From Oscillospiraceae bacterium (GTDB lineage Bacteria; Bacillota; Clostridia; Oscillospirales; Oscillospiraceae), in NCBI GenBank assembly GCA_028691385.1, contig JAQUZL010000024.1:1-18696 (forward strand): a DNA stretch of 18,696 bases, in the 5' to 3' direction. The stretch's first letter is position 1, and each line of letters starts with the position of its first letter. A program made the translations under genes and the position numbers. A model generated the notes under the pieces. The model searched no databases and was not told where the DNA came from. It saw only the letters and a program-made list of their open reading frames with translations. Below, one piece after another: positions 12,989-18,696 of this stretch.

Positions 12989-14647
12989 TTACAGTTCCGT
13001 AATCACCGGAAGGATCATCGGGTTGCGCTTGGTCTTTTTATACAGATAACCCGACAAATCGCCCTTGATGGTCGCCTTGATGGTGGACCATTCGGTGATG
13101 CCGTGGCTCAAGCAGTGGTCGAGCGCCTGCGCAGCCACAATGCGCAGCTCCTCCATCAGGTTTTCGGACTCCTTGACATAGACAAAGCCGCGGGTGATGA
13201 TGTCCGGCCCGGACAGCACCGAGCGGTCCTGCACCGACAGGTTGGCCACCACCACGATCATGCCGTCCTCGGCAAGATGCTTGCGGTCCCGCATCACCAC
13301 GCTGCCCACGTCGCCCACGCCCATGCCGTCCACCAGCACCTTGCCCGCAGGCACTGTGCCGCCGAGCTTGATGCTGCGGGGCGTGATTTCAATGATACGG
13401 CCAACGTCGGAAATGACGATATTCTTCGGCTCCATGCCCATTTCCTGCGCCAGCTTTGCGTGCTGCTTGAGGTGACGCTGTTCTCCGTGAATCGGCACGA
13501 AGAATTTCGGCTTCAGCAGCCCATGCATAATTTTCAGTTCTTCCTGGCAGGCGTGTCCGGAAACATGCAGGCCGCTCAGCGTGCCATAGACAACCTCTGC
13601 GCCCTTGCGGTACAGCTCGTCTATGATGCGGCTCACGGACTTCTCGTTGCCCGGAATGGCGGACGCGGAGATGATGATGCGGTCGCCCGCCTGAATCTCC
13701 ACCTGCTTGTGGCCGGTGAAGGCCATGCGGTAAAGCGCGGACATATTCTCGCCCTGTGAGCCGGTGGAAACCACGACTACCTTTTCCTTCGGCAGGGATT
13801 TGATTGCGTTCAGATCGACCAGCGTGTTGGGCGGCACCTGCAAATAGCCAAGCTCCGTGGATACCTGCAAAATGTTTTCCATGCTGCGGCCGGTCACGGC
13901 CACCTTGCGGCCATATTTGTGCGCTGTGGTCAAAATGGACTGCAGGCGATGCGCGTTGGAGGCAAAGGTTGTGACAATAATGCGCTGATCACAGTCCTTG
14001 AACAGGCGATCAAAGCTGGCCGCCACAACGCGTTCGGACGTGGTATAGCCCTGGCGCTCCACGTTGGTGGACTCGCCGAACATGGCAAGCACGCCCTCCT
14101 TACCCAGCTCACCAAACCTTCCAAGGTCAATCATACCGCCCTCGAGCGGCGTGGGGTCGATCTTGAAGTCGCCGGTCATCACCACAAGACCCACCGGCGT
14201 GCGGATGGCAAAGGATACCGCATCGGCGATGGAATGGTTCACATGGATGAATTCCACCTTGAAGCAGCCCGCCTTGACAGTTTCGCCGGCCTCGTGGGTG
14301 AACAGCTGCGCCTGCTCGAGCAGGCCGTGCTCTTCCAGCTTCAGCTTGCACAGGCCAAGGGTCAGTCTGGTTGCGTGCACCGGCGCGTTGAGCTGATGCA
14401 GCAAGTACGGCAGCGAGCCGATGTGATCCTCATGACCGTGGGTCAGGAAGATGCCGCGAATTTTATTCTGGTTCTGCACCAGATAGGAAAAATCCGGAAT
14501 GACAAGGTCAATGCCGTACATGTCGTCCTCGGGAAAGCCCAGGCCGCAGTCGACCACGATCATGTCATTGCCGTATTCCAGCACCGTAATGTTCTTGCCG
14601 ATCTCATTGAGTCCGCCAAGGGAAATTACTTTTAGTTTTTCTGCCAA
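12989..14647 (-). CDS. rnj: Ribonuclease J
   Basis: A 552-residue metallo-beta-lactamase/beta-CASP ribonuclease with endonuclease and 5'-3' exonuclease activity in the family, acting in mRNA decay and rRNA maturation. Metal-binding motif HGHEDH is at residues 70-75, followed by HVNHS (H138) and TGDFKID (D160). The beta-CASP part shows GESTN (motif A Glu), TTFASNAHR (motif B His) and SGHACQEE (motif C), then PIHGEQRHL and the C-terminal domain. Length matches the family norm. Start chosen: TTG at 14647, giving M-A-E-K-L-K-V, as in related proteins. AAAGGAG is 12 bases upstream, rather far. The longer reading from ATG 14821 adds 58 atypical residues and is rejected. Divergent from gdpP; the leader is long. 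Confidence 0.95.
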   Translation of the reverse strand: MAEKLKVISLGGLNEIGKNITVLEYGNDMIVVDCGLGFPEDDMYGIDLVIPDFSYLVQNQNKIRGIFLTHGHEDHIGSLPYLLHQLNAPVHATRLTLGLCKLKLEEHGLLEQAQLFTHEAGETVKAGCFKVEFIHVNHSIADAVSFAIRTPVGLVVMTGDFKIDPTPLEGGMIDLGRFGELGKEGVLAMFGESTNVERQGYTTSERVVAASFDRLFKDCDQRIIVTTFASNAHRLQSILTTAHKYGRKVAVTGRSMENILQVSTELGYLQVPPNTLVDLNAIKSLPKEKVVVVSTGSQGENMSALYRMAFTGHKQVEIQAGDRIIISASAIPGNEKSVSRIIDELYRKGAEVVYGTLSGLHVSGHACQEELKIMHGLLKPKFFVPIHGEQRHLKQHAKLAQEMGMEPKNIVISDVGRIIEITPRSIKLGGTVPAGKVLVDGMGVGDVGSVVMRDRKHLAEDGMIVVVANLSVQDRSVLSGPDIITRGFVYVKESENLMEELRIVAAQALDHCLSHGITEWSTIKATIKGDLSGYLYKKTKRNPMILPVITEL

Positions 14648-14659
14648 GTAAATACACTT

Positions 14660-14666
14660 CTCCTTT
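14660..14666 (-). promoter_or_regulatory. Ribosome binding site deciding the RNase J TTG start
   Basis: AAAGGAG on the minus strand, 12 bases before TTG 14647. This is the only good Shine-Dalgarno sequence near the conserved N-terminus. An in-frame ATT six bases after it (14653) is a less likely start codon. Confidence 0.6.
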
Positions 14667-14918
14667 AGATTGGAACGCCGCAAAAGCCATGGCAAAGCCA
14701 GGCAGGCAGGGCATCCCGTCTGCAAAATTGCTTTTTCAAGAAAGTGGAAACCGCATGTCGTAGCACTCGCCCTGCAGCGCGCAGCGCGGCGGAAAAGGCC
14801 CCGATTCGCCCATCCGTTCACTGCCGTCTTGCTCCAAATCGATTTCCGAATCTATTGCGATGTACGAAACGTACAACAAGCACAAAATAAAAAGCCTGAA
14901 AATAGACTTATATACTTT

Positions 14919-14947
14919 AGTATAGCACAATGTCCCCCGAAAGTATA
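14919..14947 (-). promoter_or_regulatory. Candidate promoter of RNase J
   Basis: On the minus strand there is an extended -10, TGC-TATACT (-10 at 14919-14924). The position 17 bp upstream carries only a poor -35. A second possible -10 (TATATA) follows closely. If used, the leader would be about 265 nt. The exact start is uncertain. Confidence 0.4.
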
Positions 14948-14999
14948 CATGAAATTTTCTCGGCGGCGTGGGGTAAAACGCCTGCGGCGAAAGTTTTTG

Positions 15000-15028
15000 T
15001 TGTAGCGGACGCAACTCTCTGTTATAAT
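15000..15028 (+). promoter_or_regulatory. Candidate promoter of the gdpP-rplI-dnaB cluster
   Basis: Consensus -10 TATAAT at 15023-15028, 17-bp spacer, and TTGTAG at 15000-15005 as a partial -35. A second TATAAT at 15031-15036 and a GATAAT at 15041-15046 follow. The start would lie about 65-70 bp before the TTG of gdpP. Confidence 0.6.
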
Positions 15029-15084
15029 ACTATAATATCTGATAATAGGCTTATTATGTGCAAATTTGATGGGTTTTCATCCGT

Positions 15085-15092
15085 GGGAGGAG
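15085..15092 (+). promoter_or_regulatory. Ribosome binding site deciding the gdpP TTG start
   Basis: GGGAGGAG, eight bases before TTG 15101. It fixes the start just ahead of the first membrane segment, against the upstream in-frame ATGs at 14930 and 15056. Confidence 0.85.
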
Positions 15093-15100
15093 AAATTGCC

Positions 15101-17083
15101 TTGAATAAAAAGCTTGCTCATCTACTCGAACCCAGCATGGCGCTATACTTTACAGTGGTCTTTCTCATGGCCGGTATGGCCTTTGTGCTGGAGCAGTATT
15201 ATCTTGCCGCGGCGGAAGTGGCCGTGCTGGTGGTGCTGTTTTTTTACTTTCGGTACACCTCGGCGCGCCGAAAGAAAGCGATTCTGAAGTACATCCAGAA
15301 CACTGCCGGCGCGGTGGATGAAGTCTCGTCGAGTGCGCTGGATATGCCGCTGCCGTCAGCCGTGGTCAATATCACCTCTGGCGAAATCGTCTGGGCGAAT
15401 CATCCCTTCAGCCAGCTCACCGGCTCACGGGATACCGTTTTTTCGCAAAAAATCAGCGACCTTTTTCCCCAATTTGACCTGCGGTGGCTGGCCGAGGGAA
15501 AGCCCGAAGCCCCGGATGAGCTTGTCTATCAAAAGCGCCGCTTCCGCGTGATGGGAAATTTGGCGCGCGGCACAGCCGGTGGGCCGGTGCTGCTCGGCTC
15601 TGTCTATCTGCTCGATCTCACGGAGCTGCTGCGCACCCACGATGAATATCAGGCGTCGCGGCCGATTGTTTCCATCATTCTGATTGACAACTATGACGAG
15701 TTGACCACAAACCTGTCCGAAAACAACATTTCCACCATGAACGCCGCCATCGACGTGAAAATCAACGAGTGGGCGGCAGGGCGCGGGGGCTTGCTGCGCA
15801 AGGTCGAGCGCAACCGTTATTTCTTTGTGTTTGAATCCCGCTATCTGCAGGGCATGATTGATGCGAAGTTCTCGCTGCTCGAATCCATTCGTCTGGTCAC
15901 CAATCCCGCGGGCATTTCCGCAACCATCAGCCTTGGCATCGGCAAGGACGGCGTTTCGTTTCAGGAAAGCTATGACTTTGCCGCGCTTTCCATTGAAACT
16001 GCGCTGGCGCGCGGCGGCGATCAGGCCGTCATCAAGGATCGGTACAATTTCACCTTCTATGGCGGTCGTTCCAAGGAAACGGAGCGTCAGACCAAGGTGC
16101 GCTCGCGCGTGGTTGCAAACTCTCTTTCCGAGCTTGCCGGAAAATCCAGCTCCATCTTTATTATGGGGCATAAAAACGCTGATATCGACGCCATGGGCGC
16201 CGCCGCCGGCGTGCAGTGTATCTGCCGCAAGCTGGGCAAGCGCGCCTGGATTGTGGTGGATCGGCAGCACAACGCCGCCGGCACGCTGCTGTCCAAGCTG
16301 GAAAAGCTGCCGGAATATGCCGGATGCTATATCTCCGGTCAGGAAGCGCTGCTGCGCGCCGACAGCAGCAGCCTGCTCATTGTGGTGGACACCAACCGGC
16401 CCGATCAGGTGGAAGCGCCGGAGCTGCTGGAATCCATTCGCCAGATTGCGGTCGTCGACCACCATCGCCGCGCGGCGGACTATATTCAGAACGTGGTGCT
16501 GAATCTGCACGAGCCGTTCGCCTCGTCGGCGTCTGAACTGGTGGCGGAGCTGCTGGAATATGCCGTGGAGCCGCAGGATATTCTGCCGCTGGAATCGGAA
16601 GCGCTGCTGGCGGGCATCGTGCTGGACACCAAAAACTTCGGCGTTCGCACCGGCGGCCGCACCTTTGAGGCGGCAGCATTTCTGCGCCGCACCGGCGCAG
16701 ACACCGTTGACGTCAAAAAGCTGTTTCAGAACAATTTGGACGACACACTGGCAAAATACAAAATCATTCAGGCCGCGCGTCTTTACCGCGGCAACATCGC
16801 CATCTCCGCGCTGGACTACACCTCCACGCGCACGCTGGCCTCGCAGGCAGCCGACGAGCTGCTCAACATCTCCGGGATTCTCACCTCGTTCGTCCTGTAT
16901 CCGGACGGCGAGCGTGTCATCATATCCGCCCGTTCCATCGGCGACGCCAATGTGCAAATGATTCTGGAATCGCTGGGCGGCGGCGGCAACGCGGCCACCG
17001 CAGGCGCGCAGGTTCAGGGAAAAGCGGCGCGCGATGTACTGGTGGAACTGGTCACGTCCATTGACAAATTTTACGAAAACTAA
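15101..17083 (+). CDS. gdpP: Cyclic-di-AMP phosphodiesterase GdpP (DHH/DHHA1)
   Basis: A 660-residue membrane-anchored phosphodiesterase that cleaves c-di-AMP to pApA and so sets the level of this second messenger in osmotic and cell-wall control. Layout: two membrane segments at about residues 13-50, a PAS-like domain (about 84-150), a degenerate GGDEF domain (about 170-300, containing LIDNYDEL at 194-201), a DHH domain (about 345-510) and DHHA1 (about 560-655). DHH-domain metal ligands are visible: MGHKNADID (H357, D361, D363), VVDTN (D430), VDHH (453-455) and LDT (D509). Length equals the family norm. In DHHA1 the usual GGGGH is GGGGN (N630). TTG start supported by GGGAGGAG. First gene of the gdpP-rplI-dnaB cluster, 18 bp before rplI. 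Confidence 0.95.
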   Translation: MNKKLAHLLEPSMALYFTVVFLMAGMAFVLEQYYLAAAEVAVLVVLFFYFRYTSARRKKAILKYIQNTAGAVDEVSSSALDMPLPSAVVNITSGEIVWANHPFSQLTGSRDTVFSQKISDLFPQFDLRWLAEGKPEAPDELVYQKRRFRVMGNLARGTAGGPVLLGSVYLLDLTELLRTHDEYQASRPIVSIILIDNYDELTTNLSENNISTMNAAIDVKINEWAAGRGGLLRKVERNRYFFVFESRYLQGMIDAKFSLLESIRLVTNPAGISATISLGIGKDGVSFQESYDFAALSIETALARGGDQAVIKDRYNFTFYGGRSKETERQTKVRSRVVANSLSELAGKSSSIFIMGHKNADIDAMGAAAGVQCICRKLGKRAWIVVDRQHNAAGTLLSKLEKLPEYAGCYISGQEALLRADSSSLLIVVDTNRPDQVEAPELLESIRQIAVVDHHRRAADYIQNVVLNLHEPFASSASELVAELLEYAVEPQDILPLESEALLAGIVLDTKNFGVRTGGRTFEAAAFLRRTGADTVDVKKLFQNNLDDTLAKYKIIQAARLYRGNIAISALDYTSTRTLASQAADELLNISGILTSFVLYPDGERVIISARSIGDANVQMILESLGGGGNAATAGAQVQGKAARDVLVELVTSIDKFYEN

Positions 17084-17101
17084 CCAAGGAGGAGTTACAA
17101 T

Positions 17102-17548
17102 ATGAAAGTGATTATGCTGCAGGACTTGCGCGGCAAGGGCAAAAAAGGCCAGCTGGTCGAGGTTTCCGACGGCTATGCCCGCAACTTCCTGTTTCCGAAA
17201 AAGCTGGCGGAGGTCGCCACGGCGGACAATGTGAACACCATGCGCATGAACGATAAGGCGCAGGCCGAACGGCAGGCGCGGGAAAAAGCGGAGGCCATCG
17301 CGCTGCGCGACCGGCTCAAAACCACCAAAGTGGTCGTCACCGCAAAGGGCGGCGGCGCAGGACGCCTGTTTGGCGCGGTCACCAGCGCCGAAATCGCCGA
17401 AGCGCTTTCCGCGCAGATCGGTCTGCCCGTCGACAAGCGCAAAATCGTGCAGGATGAGCCAATCAAAACCATCGGTACCTATTCGCTCAAGCTGAAGCTG
17501 GGCTATGAAATCAGCGCCGACGTCACCATTGAGGTCGTCGAGGCATAA
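17102..17548 (+). CDS. rplI: 50S ribosomal protein L9
   Basis: A 148-residue protein of normal L9 length, binding 23S rRNA at the base of the L1 stalk. The N-terminal domain reads MKVIMLQDLRGKGKKG and continues into VSDGYARNFLFPKKLA, the family signature. A long charged helix (about residues 45-75) joins it to the C-terminal domain, which contains the GAGRLFGAVTSAEIA segment typical of L9. The usual Gly in the FLxPxGxA stretch is Lys (PKKLA), a change common in the family. AAGGAGGAG lies seven bases before the ATG. Only 18 bp separate it from gdpP and 30 bp from dnaB, so the three genes are probably one transcript, as in other Firmicutes. Confidence 0.97.
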   Translation: MKVIMLQDLRGKGKKGQLVEVSDGYARNFLFPKKLAEVATADNVNTMRMNDKAQAERQAREKAEAIALRDRLKTTKVVVTAKGGGAGRLFGAVTSAEIAEALSAQIGLPVDKRKIVQDEPIKTIGTYSLKLKLGYEISADVTIEVVEA

Positions 17549-17578
17549 CTTTGCACGTTGGAACAGGAGGTGAAGAAT

Positions 17579-18696
17579 ATGGATGAGCTGCTCCAGCGGC
17601 AGGTGCCGCACTCGCTGGAAGCGGAGCAGTCGGTGCTTGGCTCCATGCTGATTGACGCCCGCTGCGTCAGCGACGTCATCGGGATGCTGAAGCCGGAGGA
17701 TTTCTATCTCCAGCAAAACCGCGATATCTACGAAGCAATCTATTCCATGTTCAATTTCTCCGAGAACATCGACCCGGTCACGGTCATTGACAAGCTGCGC
17801 GAGCGCGGCGCGTACAACGACAAAACGGTGGACTATGTGATGCAGCTGATGCAGATCACCCCCACCGCGTCCAACGTCAAGCAGTACGCGCAGATTGTCC
17901 GCGACAAGGCGCTGCTGCGCAGCATTGATCAGGCCACCGACGAAATTCACACCACCGTGCAGGAGGGCGTCGGCACTGCCGGGGAAATTCTCGAGTCCGC
18001 CGAGCGCAAAATTTTTGCCCTGCGAAAAAATGCCAGCGGCAAGGAGCTTGAGCATATCGGCACGGTGCTGCTGGGCGTGTTTGACCGCCTGACCGAGCTT
18101 GCCAAGGCCGGCAACGACTTCCCGGGGCTTAGCACCGGGCTGAAGGATCTTGACCACAAGATCAACGGTCTGAACAAGTCCGACCTGCTGCTCATCGCTG
18201 CGCGTCCCGGCATGGGCAAAACGTCCATGGCGCTGAATATCGCGCTGTCCGTTGCCAAGGGAACGCCCAAAACCGTGGCGTTCTTCTCTCTGGAAATGTC
18301 CAAGGAACAGCTGGCCATGCGCCTGATTTCCAACGAAAGCTTTGTGGACAACCAAAAGCTGGTGACCGGCAAGCTCTCCGAGGATGAGTGGAGCCGCATC
18401 GGCGTTGCCGCCGCCGCGTTGAGCCAGACCGATATTCGCGTGGAGGATACGCCCAGTATCACCGTGGCGGAGATGAACGCGAAATGCCGCCGTCTGGATA
18501 ATCTGGGGCTGATCATCATTGACTACCTGCAGCTCATGACCTCTGCCGGCGGCGACGGCAGAACGCCGGAAAACCGCGTGCAGGCCGTGGGTGAAATTTC
18601 CCGTGCCATGAAAATCATGGCCAAAGAGCTGGACGTGCCGGTCATCTGTCTAAGTCAGCTGTCGCGTTCGCCGGAAAGCCGGCAGGACAAGCGCCC
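17579..18696 (+). CDS. dnaB: Replicative DNA helicase DnaB (3' end outside window)
   Basis: The frame is open from ATG 17579 to the window edge, giving 372 whole codons. The hexameric helicase unwinds DNA at the replication fork. The N-terminal domain (about residues 5-110) begins with PHSLEAEQSVLG, typical of the family. The RecA-like ATPase domain starts near residue 182 with FPGLSTGLKDLD, followed by Walker A ARPGMGKTS (208-216), the SLEMSKEQLAMRL segment (237-249, catalytic E239), Walker B LIIIDYLQLM (311-320) and SQLSRSPESRQDKR at the edge, just short of the arginine-finger part. About 70-80 residues should lie beyond. AGGAGGTGA, a full anti-16S match, sits five bases before the ATG. Called dnaC in Bacillus. 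Confidence 0.97.
   Translation, partial: MDELLQRQVPHSLEAEQSVLGSMLIDARCVSDVIGMLKPEDFYLQQNRDIYEAIYSMFNFSENIDPVTVIDKLRERGAYNDKTVDYVMQLMQITPTASNVKQYAQIVRDKALLRSIDQATDEIHTTVQEGVGTAGEILESAERKIFALRKNASGKELEHIGTVLLGVFDRLTELAKAGNDFPGLSTGLKDLDHKINGLNKSDLLLIAARPGMGKTSMALNIALSVAKGTPKTVAFFSLEMSKEQLAMRLISNESFVDNQKLVTGKLSEDEWSRIGVAAAALSQTDIRVEDTPSITVAEMNAKCRRLDNLGLIIIDYLQLMTSAGGDGRTPENRVQAVGEISRAMKIMAKELDVPVICLSQLSRSPESRQDKR

Larger units (their letters stand above)
14648..15100. other. 453-bp divergent regulatory region between RNase J and gdpP
   Basis: No convincing gene lies here. It holds both putative promoters, about 265 bp of presumed RNase J leader, the inverted repeat TGTACG-AAA-CGTACA (14861-14875), the overlapping palindrome TATACT-TT-AGTATA (14911-14924), and an AT-rich cluster of -10-like hexamers at 15023-15047 followed by a small inverted repeat ATAATA/TATTAT (15042-15057). 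ORFs that cross it lack ribosome binding sites and family similarity. Confidence 0.7.

Noticed and set aside
14648..14821. 58-codon N-terminal extension of RNase J from ATG 14821
   Set aside because: The extra residues are Cys/Arg-rich and unlike RNase J; the family-typical N-terminus begins at TTG 14647 behind AAAGGAG.
14736..15014. 92-codon minus-strand open frame in the RNase J-gdpP gap
   Set aside because: No ribosome binding site at its start, no family similarity, and it spans the putative promoters.
14930..15100. N-terminal extension of gdpP from ATG 14930
   Set aside because: The extension covers the consensus TATAAT promoter region and has no ribosome binding site; TTG 15101 has one and gives the normal length.
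15425..18355. 976-codon open frame on the minus strand across gdpP, rplI and dnaB
   Set aside because: It lies antisense to three genes with unmistakable family motifs. Its translation is low-complexity His/Gln/Arg-rich with no recognisable domain, the usual shadow of GC-rich codon use.

Overview
The window looks like a chromosomal segment of a GC-rich monoderm Clostridia, most likely of the Oscillospiraceae/Ruminococcaceae kind. Three things point there: the gdpP-rplI-dnaB order typical of Firmicutes, a single-polypeptide RNase J with a Firmicutes-type sequence, and a giant surface protein ending in three SLH domains of the style common in gut Clostridia. Ribosome binding sites are strong and AGGAGG-like, and two housekeeping genes start with TTG. 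The taxonomic placement is inference; no rRNA or tRNA gene is present to confirm it.

Layout. Positions 1-10226 (+) hold the 3' part of one enormous gene. At least 3407 residues are visible and the N-terminus lies left of the window. The product is a modular cell-surface protein: InlB-type repeats, a cysteine-rich GLUG/beta-helix region, fibronectin-like repeats, a long array of Ig-like modules built as a four-module unit (A-B-C-D) repeated three times, a helical stalk with seven copies of a short motif, a beta domain, a divergent InlB-type repeat and three C-terminal SLH domains. Two A modules are 303-bp near-identical DNA copies exactly 375 codons apart. Then follow a palindrome-packed convergent spacer (10227-10390), an EamA/DMT transporter (-), a divergent nucleosidase of the MTA/SAH nucleosidase family (+), a bidirectional terminator, a patatin-like phospholipase (-) and RNase J (-). 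A 453-bp divergent regulatory region separates RNase J from the gdpP-rplI-dnaB cluster (+), which runs off the right edge inside dnaB.

How the genes fit together. The right half is core physiology: RNA decay and maturation (RNase J), c-di-AMP turnover (GdpP), translation (L9) and chromosome replication (DnaB). The middle holds small single-gene units for transport, nucleoside cleavage and lipid hydrolysis, separated by clear hairpin terminators and a compact divergent promoter pair. The left third is accessory: a repeat-built cell-wall-attached protein, probably for adhesion or surface-layer architecture, whose repeats could let it change length by recombination. I see no CRISPR array, phage, transposon, tRNA or rRNA. 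No wholly new system is evident; the strongest leads are the super-repeat architecture of the giant protein, a His-to-Asn change in the DHHA1 motif of GdpP, and several unusual regulatory arrangements.
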